Positions 46,063 to 54,635 of a stretch of DNA of 64,000 nt are shown in pieces (the stretch's first letter is position 1; each line of letters begins with the position of its first letter). A program made the position numbers and the translations under genes. This DNA comes from Bog-473 sp963840245 (lineage in GTDB: Bacteria > Actinomycetota > Acidimicrobiia > Acidimicrobiales > RAAP-2). The stretch lies in NCBI GenBank assembly GCA_963840245.1, contig CAWIYI010000020.1:62001-126000 (forward strand). The letters are read 5' to 3'. Under the pieces are notes generated by a model, which had not been told where the DNA came from, ran no database searches, and was given only the letters and a program-made list of their open reading frames with translations.

Positions 46063-47611
46063 TCAGTCGATCTCCTCGAGCTCGCGTTCGATGTTGGAGA
46101 GCTCAGCCTCGATCTTCCCCAACTCGGCCTCGTCGCCCTGCACGATCGGTCCCTTGAACCACTTGTGGGCGCTCACCAGCCAGTAGATGCCGGCGAAGGC
46201 GATCACAACGCCCACCGCGACCGGGGCGTAGTTGAACGTGTCCCGGTTGATCGGGCTGACTTGGGGGAGCATGAAGAGCACCGTGATGATCGCCACCCAG
46301 GTCACGCCGAGCCACCCGATGAACGGACTGAGTTTGCCGAGGTTCCAGGGCCCAACCGACCACTCGGATCCGCGCAGGCGCCTGAGCAGCGTGGGAATGA
46401 CGTACGCGATGTAGAGGCCGATGACGGCGATCGATGTGACGGCGAAGTAGGCGGTGCTGCTCCACAGGTAGGGCAGGCCCAAAATGAAGGCGAACACCAC
46501 GCAGAACCAGATGGAGTTGGTCGGCGTCCTGGTCCGTGGATTGATGCGGTGCCAGAAGCGATGCCCGGGGACGGCCCCGTCACGGCTGAAGGCGTAAACC
46601 ATCCGGGAGTTGGCGGTGACCGATGCCATGCCGCAGAACCCCTGGGCCACGATGATCACGAGGAGAAGGAACTCTGCCCCGTGGTTGCCCAACGCGCTCT
46701 GGAAGATCACGCCGGGTGCCACGGGATTGGCCGAGGCGGCGGCGTAGATGCCCGTGTTGGAGATGGCCCACGTCACGCCGACGATGAGCACAAACCCCGC
46801 GACGAGTGAGACCCAGATGGAGCTGACGATGCCCCGCGGCCCCGATATCGAGGGATCGCGCGTCTCTTCGGTCATATGGGCGGAAGCGTCGTAGCCGGTG
46901 AAGGTGTACTGCGCCATGAGGAGCCCGATGAGAACGACGTACAAGCCCGAATGGAACCCTGTCTGATTGACAAACTTGGTGAAGACGAAGACTGGACGAC
47001 GCGTGGTGCGTCGGCACGAAGGCCAACACGGCGACGATCACGACCACGCCGATGACGTGCCACCACACGCTGATGTCGGAGAGCAGGGCGACGACCCGGA
47101 CCCCGAAGGTGTTCAACAGTCCGTGGACGATCAGGATCGCGGCAAAGAGGTAGATCGTGTGACTGTGCGCGAGCGACCATCCCGTCGTGATGTTGAGCAG
47201 GAAGTTGAGGAAGAGAGCGAAGCCGAAGTCGATGCCGGCGGTGACGGCCACCTGGCCCAGGAGATTGAACCAGCCGGTGAACCAGGACCACACCGGACCG
47301 CTGTTGCCCTTGGCCAGCTTGGCCGACCAGTAGTACAGGCCGCCGGCGGTCGGGTACGCCGAACAGATCTCGGCCATGCCCAGCCCCACCACGAGGGTCA
47401 TACCTCCGACGAAGACCCAGCCCCAGACCATCTCGACCGGTCCGCCGGTGTTCATCCCGAAGGAGTACAGCGTCAGACATCCCGACAGGATCGAGATGAT
47501 GGTGAAGGACACGGCGAAGTTGGAGAAGCCGCCCATCCTTCTCCGGAGCTCCTGCGCGTAACCGAGCCTGTGCAGCTGGGCAACGTCGCTCTCGACCGGA
47601 GCCGTGCTCAT
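46063..47611 (-). pseudogene. APC-family amino acid permease, frame displaced near 46997
   Basis: Twelve-helix amino acid/polyamine transporter. From ATG 47611 the first frame has the family start RRMGGFSNFAVSFTIISILS and GLYYWSAKLAKGNSGPVWSW, typical of the GABA/choline permease subfamily. One surplus base near 46997 shifts reading after PTHHAS to VFVFTKFVNQTGFHSGLYVV; the second frame runs to 46063 and ends with a glutamate-rich coiled tail. About 515 residues joined. Substrate cannot be told. Confidence 0.83.
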
Positions 47612-47776
47612 GAGTCCTCCCCGTGTTGCCCTCGGAAGGCCGGCTCACCGGCCCTCTGTAGCCCGAGCAGATCGGATCAGGAATCAACCCCGATGTCAAG
47701 CATTTGCGGAGGAAGACGTCACGAATTCCCGGCGTGGCCACGGATCCCGCCCGTCCGGGCCGCTTGGGGACGCGAA

Positions 47777-47803
47777 AAGCGGCACCGCGAACGGGTGCCG
47801 CTT
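47777..47803 (-). terminator. Rho-independent terminator
   Basis: On the minus strand AAGCGGCACC, a 7-base loop, GGTGCCGCTT, followed by TT to give four T residues. It ends transcription from the SHOCT gene upstream (47903-48202) before the permease gene. Confidence 0.7.
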
Positions 47804-47826
47804 ATCACTGGATTGATGTTCTGGCA

Positions 47827-47848
47827 CTATCAACGAACTCGTTGATAG
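47827..47848. repeat. Perfect 22-bp inverted repeat
   Basis: CTATCAACGA-AC-TCGTTGATAG, followed at once by a second small palindrome GTTTCAGAAAC. It is AT-rich against its surroundings, 54 bp beyond the SHOCT stop and about 215 bp before the permease start. It could be a regulator site for the permease or part of a double terminator. Confidence 0.6.
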
Positions 47849-47902
47849 TTTCAGAAACATCCCCCGATGCGCCGGCCCGGCCCGGCGCGGGTGCTGTCCG
47901 AC

Positions 47903-48202
47903 TCAGGACATCTCGGCCAGGATTTTCGCCTTCTGGGCGTCGAACTCGGCCTCGGTCAGGATGCCCTGGTCCTTGAGGTTGGCGAGCTCCTTCAGCTTGT
48001 TGATGGAATCGTCGGAGTCCGGCGCGGCAGCGGCGGGAGCGGCCTCCGGCGGCGGTGCCGCTTGCTGCGCCGCGGCATCCTGATCGGCATATTTCTGCTG
48101 CTGGTGGCGGTTCACCCCGCCGGCCACCGCGCTCGCCGTCCCGGCGATCACGGCCGTTCTCGCCACGGTCCGCATCACGGGACGTCGTCGCATCATGGGC
48201 AT
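47903..48202 (-). CDS. Small SHOCT-domain membrane protein
   Basis: Ninety-nine residues: basic N-terminus, short hydrophobic segment (TAVIAGTASAVAGGV), a glutamine and alanine/proline linker, and a C-terminal SHOCT motif (KLKELANLKDQGILTEAEFD). SHOCT is a short helical pair often at the ends of membrane proteins, thought to mediate oligomerisation. Part of a minus-strand run with the DUF6325 gene 40 bp upstream; the terminator at 47777 closes the unit. Confidence 0.8.
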   Translation of the reverse strand: MPMMRRRPVMRTVARTAVIAGTASAVAGGVNRHQQQKYADQDAAAQQAAPPPEAAPAAAAPDSDDSINKLKELANLKDQGILTEAEFDAQKAKILAEMS

Positions 48203-48242
48203 GGTGTGCTCCTTCTCTCTTCGATCTTCGATCTCCGGGTGC

Positions 48243-48671
48243 TCAGCTCTTCAGCGCCAGGGCCAGATCCTCGAGCGCCGCCTCCATCAGCGGGCCAGGA
48301 ATCCGGGCGCTGTCGACGAGCACCCCGCCCGACTCGCGCATCGCCTCCACCAGCGGCACCGCCCAGAGGTCCTCCCACAGGATCACCAGGGCAGAGTTGC
48401 CTTCCGGCAGGTTCGCGGCCACGTGGTCGAGGTCCTCCATGTTCACCAGCCCACCGACCTCCCCGTCGATGTCCGCGAAGGCCGCCAGCTCGTCCATCTG
48501 GTCGAACTCGAGGCTGAGGGTGTCACCCTGCTCGTCCTTGGCGACGAAGACGAGGTCGAGTATGCGCACCGTGCCGCTCTCCACCAGCTTCGCGACCTCG
48601 GGGGCGATGTTCCCGTTGAAACGATTACCCGGGAAGGCGATCACCGTATAGCTGACTGGTCCGATGCTCAT
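48243..48671 (-). CDS. DUF6325-family protein
   Basis: A 142-residue soluble protein matching the actinobacterial DUF6325 family: opening IGPVSYTVIAFPGNRFNGNI, then VRILDLVFVAKDEQGD and a central NSALVILWEDLWA strand followed by a C-terminal helix. The repeated alpha/beta pattern suggests a ferredoxin-like fold. Members are typically found beside SHOCT proteins, as here. Function unknown. Confidence 0.75.
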   Translation of the reverse strand: MSIGPVSYTVIAFPGNRFNGNIAPEVAKLVESGTVRILDLVFVAKDEQGDTLSLEFDQMDELAAFADIDGEVGGLVNMEDLDHVAANLPEGNSALVILWEDLWAVPLVEAMRESGGVLVDSARIPGPLMEAALEDLALALKS

Positions 48672-48767
48672 TGCGTCTCCTCTTCTCCTCTACTCATCTG
48701 GCTTGTCCTGTGCGGATCTTCGGCCCGGCTTCCGTCACCGCCCGCGACCGTTCTGCCGCCGGTGCGC

Positions 48768-49175
48768 TCAGCTGGCCAGGATCTTCGCCTTCTGGGCGTC
48801 GAATTCGGCATCGGTGAGCACACCCTGTGACTTGAGGTCGGCCAGCTTCGAGAGCTGGTCAGCGCTGGTGTCACCGCTCGCGCCGGCGGTCTGCTTCACG
48901 TAGTCGTCGAATGCCTTCTGCTGTTGCGCCGCCTCGTTCGCGGCCCGCTCGTGCATCTTGCCGCCCCGGGCGATCAGGTAGACGAAGACGCCGAGGAACG
49001 GGAGAACGATGACGAAGATGACCCACAGCGCCTTGACCCAGCCACTGATGTCGTGGCTGCGGAAGATGTCGATGAACACCGTGATCAGCAGCCAGATCCA
49101 GATGATGAAGAGGAAGAAGTACAGCATCGTCAGGAAGAAATCGAGGATCGGGTATTGGTAGGTGGCGGCAAGCAT
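48768..49175 (-). CDS. PLDc_N-SHOCT membrane protein (paralog A)
   Basis: A 135-residue protein: two membrane helices of the PLDc_N type (FFLTMLYFFLFIIWIWLLIT and ALWVIFVIVLPFLGVFVYLI) joined by the conserved FRSHD loop, then a basic juxtamembrane segment (RGGKMHERA), a glutamine-rich helix and a C-terminal SHOCT (LSKLADLKSQGVLTDAEFDA). It is nearly identical to the protein at 55840, especially over the last 34 residues. The name PLDc_N is historical; no nuclease or lipase domain follows. Function unknown, possibly envelope stress. Confidence 0.85.
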   Translation of the reverse strand: MLAATYQYPILDFFLTMLYFFLFIIWIWLLITVFIDIFRSHDISGWVKALWVIFVIVLPFLGVFVYLIARGGKMHERAANEAAQQQKAFDDYVKQTAGASGDTSADQLSKLADLKSQGVLTDAEFDAQKAKILAS

Positions 49176-49271
49176 GCAGACTCCTTCTCACTCGGGAACT
49201 GGTGACCCAGGCGCCGTTCAGGGCGACTTCGTACGACGCCTTAGCATCGCACATCCCCGCAATGCGGGTAG

Positions 49272-49321
49272 GGCCCGAGGGTGCTCACAGAGATGTCATT
49301 TCTGTGACGGTTCTCGGGGCC
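49272..49321. repeat. Long imperfect stem-loop
   Basis: Outer arms GGCCCGAG and CTCGGGGCC (one bulged base) enclose a second perfect arm pair TCACAGA-N9-TCTGTGA (49285-49307). It lies between the PLDc_N-SHOCT start and the DUF2252 stop, so it may terminate DUF2252 transcription, but no T-run follows. Confidence 0.5.
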
Positions 49322-49364
49322 GAGGTGGGGCACGGCGCGGAGTCGGCGATCGGGACCACCGCGC

Positions 49365-50825
49365 CTAGATACCCACTTCGGCGTGGATCCGGCCACTCTT
49401 GCAGGCTTCCGCGAACGTCTCGTAGTCCCGCTCGTTCTGGTCCGCGTAGGACTCGGCGAACTTGGCCAGGGCCTTCTCGAAGGTGGGGTTGTTCCCGAGG
49501 TACGCCGCCATGGCGAAGCGGTCACCCGAACGGGCATGGGCCCGGGCGAGTGTGAGCGCACACAGCTTTCCGTACGCTTCCAGCCCCTGCGGGAGCATGG
49601 TCTCGGTGTCGATCGACCCCTTCCAGTCCTGCAGCTGGCGCAGGTAGTAGTCACGGCTGATGCCGTCGACGCCCTCGGCGCGCTGCCACCCGAGGAAGAT
49701 GTCGCTGCTCGCCTGCATCAGGCGCTGGCCGGCGACCACCCGCGCGCCATGGTTGCCGTACGCGCTCTTCTTGGTGAAGCGCTCCAGGACCGACGCCTCC
49801 GCCTCCTTGGCCTGCAGGAAGAGGACGTCCTCATGGCTCGCGCCGTGCAAGAGGATCACCCAGGCCCGGGTGCCGACGCTGCCCACCCCGACCACCTTGC
49901 GGGCCATCTGGCTGAACCGGTACTGCTCCAGCAGGTGCCGGCGGTCGGTCGGCAGGCTCTGGCGGTACCGGCGCAGGATGTCCCGGAACAGGTGGACCAC
50001 CTGTTCGTACTCGACCTCGGGGGCGAGCTCCTCTATCGGCACCAGCAGGGGGGGATCGCTGATGATGACGCGCTCGCCGTCGACCACATGGGTCAACTTG
50101 TCGAGGGCCTTCATGCTGTCCTTGGTCCGCGCCTTCTCGACCGCCTTCGACGCGTTCGCCACCATGCGCGCCTGCGCCTTCGAGCCTGAGGCTGCCGCCT
50201 GGGACTGCAACCCCGTGATGACCTCCTCCACGTTCACGTGGGAGTACCAGACCTCCAGGTTCGACATGGTGGCCATCTGGCGCATCGACTCGCGGTACAC
50301 CTGACCGAGCCCCACGATCGCCGCGGTCCGCACCGACTTGGCGTGGCCCCTGCTGCGGCCGGCGATCACGACGCTCGCCGCCAGGCGCTTGATGTCCCAC
50401 TCCCAAGGCCCCGGATGTGTCTCGTCGAAGTCGTTGCAGTCGAAGACGAGCTGCCGCTCGGGCGATCCGAACACGCCGAAGTTGGCGAGGTGGGCGTCCC
50501 CGCAGATCTGAGCGTTGAGCCCCGAGTGCGGCGTGCTCGACAGATCCGACGCCATGACCAGGGCCGCGCCGCGGAAGAAGGTGAACGGGGAGACCAGCAT
50601 GCGGCCGTAGCGGATGGGCACCAGCGCGGGCACCCTGGTCGTCGCCTGTTCTTCGAGCAACGACACCGGGTCGGGTCGGTCCGCGGCCGGTTCGAACGTG
50701 GCGTGGCTGGCCCGGGGCGTCTTGACCCGGGCCTCCTTGCCCCTCGTCTTGCTCTCGGCCTCGGTCCTGTGCGGAACGATCGATACCGGCCGCTCTGCCA
50801 AGCGGATCTCCTCGTCCTCAGCCAT
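49365..50825 (-). CDS. DUF2252-family protein
   Basis: About 486 residues from ATG 50825 (GAGGTGG eight bases upstream). Family signatures: RMLVSPFTFFRGAALVMASD, the kinase-like GDAHLANFGVFGSPERQLVF and DCNDFDETHPGPWEWDIKRL, and later GSVGTRAWVILLHG. The GDAHxxNFG and NDFDE segments look like the catalytic and metal loops of aminoglycoside-phosphotransferase-type kinases, so a small-molecule kinase is plausible but unproven. Divergent from the membrane protein at 51085. Confidence 0.85.
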   Translation of the reverse strand: MAEDEEIRLAERPVSIVPHRTEAESKTRGKEARVKTPRASHATFEPAADRPDPVSLLEEQATTRVPALVPIRYGRMLVSPFTFFRGAALVMASDLSSTPHSGLNAQICGDAHLANFGVFGSPERQLVFDCNDFDETHPGPWEWDIKRLAASVVIAGRSRGHAKSVRTAAIVGLGQVYRESMRQMATMSNLEVWYSHVNVEEVITGLQSQAAASGSKAQARMVANASKAVEKARTKDSMKALDKLTHVVDGERVIISDPPLLVPIEELAPEVEYEQVVHLFRDILRRYRQSLPTDRRHLLEQYRFSQMARKVVGVGSVGTRAWVILLHGASHEDVLFLQAKEAEASVLERFTKKSAYGNHGARVVAGQRLMQASSDIFLGWQRAEGVDGISRDYYLRQLQDWKGSIDTETMLPQGLEAYGKLCALTLARAHARSGDRFAMAAYLGNNPTFEKALAKFAESYADQNERDYETFAEACKSGRIHAEVGI

Positions 50826-51084
50826 GCCCGGCCACCTCCCCGACACGTCGCCGCGCCATTGTTCCGGGTCCGAGGCTACGACCACTCACCTTCTCTTCGC
50901 ACAAACGGGCCGCGGGCCGGCGCCCGCCGGGTCCCGGGCGCTCAGGTCCGGATAACGTTTGACCCTTTCCCCACCCTCCGCGCGGAGTCACAATGGCGGA
51001 GTCGGGATGCGCCGCGCCGGAAGCGACCGCGGGGCGAACACAACCGCCCGGTGACCCGCGTCGGGCCGGGATGAGGGGCGCAGA

Positions 51085-52050
51085 GTGAAGGTGGACCACG
51101 AGGATCGGAGTGCAGGGGACGGCTCCGGACCCTCGGGATCTCCCGAACCGGGCCTCGTTCCCGCCACCAACGCCACCACCACCGCCACCCGCCGCGAGCG
51201 CATCGGCGCGTTGATCGGACGGCTCACCGAAGCCATCCGGCGCGGCGACGACAAGGCCGTCGAGCAGGCCGTGCTCCAGCTGAGCCGGCGTCGGCGGTGG
51301 CTCGCCCCGCTGGGCCTGATCGTGGGCGCCTTCCTCATGCTCTTCCAGGGCATCAAGCTCCTCTACACCAACTGGCGCCTCACCCTGGTCCAGATCGTGC
51401 CGGCCATGTGGATCTGGATCGCCATGCTGGACATCAAGCTCCACGTCTTCCACGGCAAGCAGTTCCACGTCATCCGCGGCCCGTTGCTCATCCCCTGCGT
51501 GCTCGGGGTGACCGCGCTCACCGCCGCCAGCTTCTACCTGAACGGCGTATTCGCCTTCGCCATCTCGGTGCCCGGGCAGCCGCAAATCCGCCCCGCCTTC
51601 GGCCGGGCCAACCAGCACCTCCGGACCATCCTGGCCTGGGGGTGCACCATCGGTCTCGCGCTGTCGTTCTCCGCGCTGATCGCGACCCGCTGGGGTCACT
51701 GGCCGTTCGTCATCAGCCAGAGCATCGTCGTCGGCATCATGACGCTCTGCTACCTCGCCGTGCCGGCCCGCATCGTCGGGATCGAGAAGAAGAACCAGTC
51801 CCGCCGGGACGCGCTGGCGGCGACTGCGGTCGGCGGGGCGGTGGGTGCCGTGGTCTGCTCCCCGCCGTACATGCTGGGCCGCCTGGGCATCCTCATGCTG
51901 GGCTGGCCCTACGTCTTCTGGCTCGGCATCATATTGATCGTGATCGGGGCCGCCCTGCAGACGGGGGCGACGAGTGCGGTCAAGGCGGTCAAGTTCTCCG
52001 CCAAGCTGGTGGGCCATCCGGGCGACGTCGCCGAGCCGGTCGCCGGATGA
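51085..52050 (+). CDS. Multi-pass membrane protein of unknown function
   Basis: A 321-residue protein with a 70-residue polar N-terminus (including ERIGALIGRLTEAIRRGDDK) and about seven hydrophobic segments, for example WLAPLGLIVGAFLMLFQGI, VPAMWIWIAMLDIKLHVF and YVFWLGIILIVIGAALQTG. It ends in a basic, amphipathic tail. ATG-like start is GTG/ATG at 51085 after GGGGCGCAGAG. No family recognised. It lies 7 bp upstream of the MBL gene, so the two are probably cotranscribed. Confidence 0.72.
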   Translation: MKVDHEDRSAGDGSGPSGSPEPGLVPATNATTTATRRERIGALIGRLTEAIRRGDDKAVEQAVLQLSRRRRWLAPLGLIVGAFLMLFQGIKLLYTNWRLTLVQIVPAMWIWIAMLDIKLHVFHGKQFHVIRGPLLIPCVLGVTALTAASFYLNGVFAFAISVPGQPQIRPAFGRANQHLRTILAWGCTIGLALSFSALIATRWGHWPFVISQSIVVGIMTLCYLAVPARIVGIEKKNQSRRDALAATAVGGAVGAVVCSPPYMLGRLGILMLGWPYVFWLGIILIVIGAALQTGATSAVKAVKFSAKLVGHPGDVAEPVAG

Positions 52051-52057
52051 TCACGCC

Positions 52058-52945
52058 ATGGCGCTGACGACGCTGGAGTGGTTCGGGACCGCCACCTTCC
52101 GGGTGCGCCACGCCGGACTGGACCTCTTCTTCGATGCCTACCTCGACCGCCTGCCGGGCCTCGATCCCGTGGGCCTCACGACCGCCGAGGTCGAGAAGGC
52201 CGACTTCGTCTTCGTGAGCCATGCCCACTTCGACCATCTCTACGGGGCCGACGCCATCGCACGCAACACCGGGGCCACGGTCGTCGCCTCGCCCGAGTCG
52301 GCCCGGTGCCTGCGCGAGCGGGGCGTGCCCGACGAGCAGCTGCTCGTCGTGACCGGGGGCGAGACGGTGCAGTGCGGGCCGACCACGCGGGTCCGTGTGC
52401 TGCCCGCCCTCCATTCATGCCTGTTCGCCCACAGTGACGCCGACACGTCCGTCGCCTGTCTCGGCGATCTCGGCGTGAGCGCCCAGGAGCGTGCCGCCAC
52501 GGTGCGCACGCTGTTCGAGGCCATGGACGCGGCCCCGGCGCCCGCCGGGCCGGCCCTCATCGCCATGAACGAGTCGTGTTCCCGCCATGACGGCGGGCAG
52601 CTGGCCTACCTCCTCCTGACCGCCGGCGGTTCGGTGCTGGTCAGCGGCAGCGCGGGGTACTGGCGCGGCATCTTCGACGGGCTGCGCCCCGACGTCGCCC
52701 TGCTCTCCCTCGGTGGCCGGCCGAACGTCGACGGCGAACCCTTCCAGGGTTCCTCGGTCGAGTTCATGCTCGAGCAGGTGCGGGCGCTGCGCGCCGGGCG
52801 GGTCGCCTTCTGTCACCACGACCCGCTCTTCCCCGGCCTGCCGGGCGTGGACATCGGGCCGGCGGCGGCGGCCCTCCGCGCGCCGGGTGCGCCCAGCGGC
52901 TACTTCGAGCTGGAGTACGCCGTGCCGGTTCCCCTCCTGGGCTGA
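52058..52945 (+). CDS. MBL-fold hydrolase (UlaG-like)
   Basis: A 295-residue metallo-beta-lactamase-fold protein from ATG 52058. It opens LEWFGTATFRVRHAGLDLFF, has the metal motif SHAHFDHLYG, then LPALHSCLF and a terminal CHHDPLFPG that should supply the last histidine. The opening and the metal motif match UlaG/L-ascorbate-6-phosphate-lactonase-like proteins. Substrate unknown. Confidence 0.85.
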   Translation: MALTTLEWFGTATFRVRHAGLDLFFDAYLDRLPGLDPVGLTTAEVEKADFVFVSHAHFDHLYGADAIARNTGATVVASPESARCLRERGVPDEQLLVVTGGETVQCGPTTRVRVLPALHSCLFAHSDADTSVACLGDLGVSAQERAATVRTLFEAMDAAPAPAGPALIAMNESCSRHDGGQLAYLLLTAGGSVLVSGSAGYWRGIFDGLRPDVALLSLGGRPNVDGEPFQGSSVEFMLEQVRALRAGRVAFCHHDPLFPGLPGVDIGPAAAALRAPGAPSGYFELEYAVPVPLLG

Positions 52946-52985
52946 TCACGGTGCCCCCGGCGTCGGACGCGGATCCGGGCCGGCG

Positions 52986-53894
52986 TCACACCCTCGCGAG
53001 CGGCTTGATGCTGTACCCGGCGGCGGCCCAGCGCTGGGTGTGGAGCAAATGATCGTCGAGCCAAAATGCATCGTTCTCGGTGACCACGAGCAGCTCCTCG
53101 AACTTGACCCCCACGCCGTCCCGGCCGATGTGCGGCTCGACCGCCCAGAGGCCCGGGGCGGCGGCGCAGTCGGAGAACGCGGTGTCGTTCCACACGGGGT
53201 ACGAGCTCCCTCCCTTCTCGGCGGCGACCGCGGCCGCCAGGAGGCCTTCGGCTGCCGCGGTGCCGAAGCCGGGGAGCGGCGAGCGGCGATCCGGTTCGGC
53301 CTCCAGGGGGAAGACCAGATGGCCGAGCGCACGCTCGGGGTAGTGCTGATGGCAGTTCTCCCAGCCGTGCTGCGCCAGCAGGAAGTCGAGCTCGCAGTAG
53401 AGGTTCAGCATGGTCTCACCCGACCGGACCCCTTCCAGCAGGAAGGAGCGGATCTGGGCCAGCCCCCGGTCGAGGTCGTTGAACATCACGTTCGGGCCGA
53501 GCACACATGAATAACCGACATCCGAGGAGATGCCATTGACGGCTGGGGCCAGGTCCAAGATCAGCGGCGCGCCCTCGGCCAGTGCGGCGTCGGTCGGCAG
53601 GAAGGCGGGACTGGGCAGCCAACCGTCGTCCTCCCTCGCCAGGGCGCCACCGTCCTGGGGCGACCAGTCCGGCCCGAGCAGGGTGCGGCGTCCGAACCAG
53701 GCGTAGGGCTCGTGGAAGACCTGCACGATGTCGTTGCGAGCCTGCGCGGCCTTCATGAGCCGGCAGACTTCGATCTCGGTCATGCCCGGCTGGAGCTGGG
53801 ACTCGACGCTGAGGGCGATGTCGTACGCCAGGCGCTGGACCTGACGGAATTGGTCGAGCTCCACGGCGGAGTACGGAAAGGGACTGCTGGCCAC
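52986..53894 (-). CDS. M24-family metallopeptidase-like protein
   Basis: About 302 residues from GTG 53894, preceded by AGGGG; the frame is open to an ATG at 53981. The creatinase/aminopeptidase fold is seen in QRLAYDIALSVESQLQPGMTE, LILDLAPAVNGISSDVGYSC (metal aspartates), and AVEPHIGRDGVGVKFEELLV near the end (metal Glu). The usual HGxGH histidine is not clear, so catalytic competence is uncertain. It may be an Xaa-Pro peptidase or a non-peptidase relative. Confidence 0.7.
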   Translation of the reverse strand: MASSPFPYSAVELDQFRQVQRLAYDIALSVESQLQPGMTEIEVCRLMKAAQARNDIVQVFHEPYAWFGRRTLLGPDWSPQDGGALAREDDGWLPSPAFLPTDAALAEGAPLILDLAPAVNGISSDVGYSCVLGPNVMFNDLDRGLAQIRSFLLEGVRSGETMLNLYCELDFLLAQHGWENCHQHYPERALGHLVFPLEAEPDRRSPLPGFGTAAAEGLLAAAVAAEKGGSSYPVWNDTAFSDCAAAPGLWAVEPHIGRDGVGVKFEELLVVTENDAFWLDDHLLHTQRWAAAGYSIKPLARV

Positions 53895-54250
53895 CTGGTG
53901 TTCCCCTGTCAGACGTTCGAAGCAAGAGCCAATGGGATCGCCCACCCACTGCGGATGACACTGCGTCACCCAGGATGTCACAGTCCCGATGACCCCTTCT
54001 CGTCAGGCCGGCGTCACCAGGGACCCCGAGACTTTAGCCCCCATGATTGGGGGTTGCCGGTCGGCGCCCCAGACTCCGGCACGGGTCGCCATCTGCCCAG
54101 ACGAGGACCGTGAGAGGCAGGGCCAGAGATCACCAGTGGCGCGCTCGCGGAGGCGGCCGGAATCGTCCCTAGGACGCGCCGGCCCGTGCTGGACGGGCCG
54201 TGTGGTTGTCACGGAGCCGCTGCGCCGAGGTCAGGGCGCGGCCGGCCCGG
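53895..54250. other. Intergenic stretch with gene-end remnant
   Basis: About 356 bases without a credible gene. It holds a hairpin CCCCCA-TGAT-TGGGGG (54038-54053) without T-run, and at about 54127-54149 a copy of the last bases of the PLDc_N gene at 54251 (18 of 22 identical), suggesting an old partial duplication. Nothing else is recognisable. Confidence 0.45.
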
Positions 54251-54481
54251 TCAGGTCGCCAGTTGCGCGTTCGCGGGACGGGCGATGATGTAGATCAGCC
54301 CGCCGAGGAGAGGCACGATGAGGATCAGAATGGTCCAGCCCGCCTTGGCCAGACCGTGGTGGTCCCGGCGACGGAAGTTGTCGACGAAACACCAGATGAC
54401 GAAGAACAGCAGCAGGAAGATCCCGGCGAACATCAGGAACGTCCAGAACAGGCTGAGCAGCGGCCACGTGTAAGCGAGCAT
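54251..54481 (-). CDS. Small PLDc_N membrane protein without SHOCT
   Basis: Seventy-six residues from ATG 54481. Two helices (PLLSLFWTFLMFAGIFLLLFF and GWTILILIVPLLGGLIYIIA) flank a short FVDNFRRRDHHG loop, as in the PLDc_N-SHOCT paralogs, and end soon after RPANAQLAT. It is a shortened relative of the genes at 48768 and 55840, lacking the glutamine helix and SHOCT tail. Confidence 0.75.
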   Translation of the reverse strand: MLAYTWPLLSLFWTFLMFAGIFLLLFFVIWCFVDNFRRRDHHGLAKAGWTILILIVPLLGGLIYIIARPANAQLAT

Positions 54482-54635
54482 CGTGTGCACCTCCGAGCTC
54501 GAAGCTACCGGGCGAGACGGTGACGCCGGTGGATGCCATGCGGTCTCAGCCGCCAGTCACCAGCGGCGTTCGTTTCTCATGTGGCAGGGTCGCCCGGGCA
54601 GCACCCAGGACGCGCGCCGTCCGTCCTGCGTTCCC

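Noticed and set aside
1660..47611. Programmed +1 frameshifting as an organism-wide feature
   Set aside because: The displacement sites share no slippery codon plus stop context, occur in unrelated genes, and many genes nearby are intact; sequence error explains them better.
49285..49307. CRP/FNR-type site
   Set aside because: The half-sites are in the opposite order (TCACA on the left, TGTGA on the right), so the element is better read as a hairpin.
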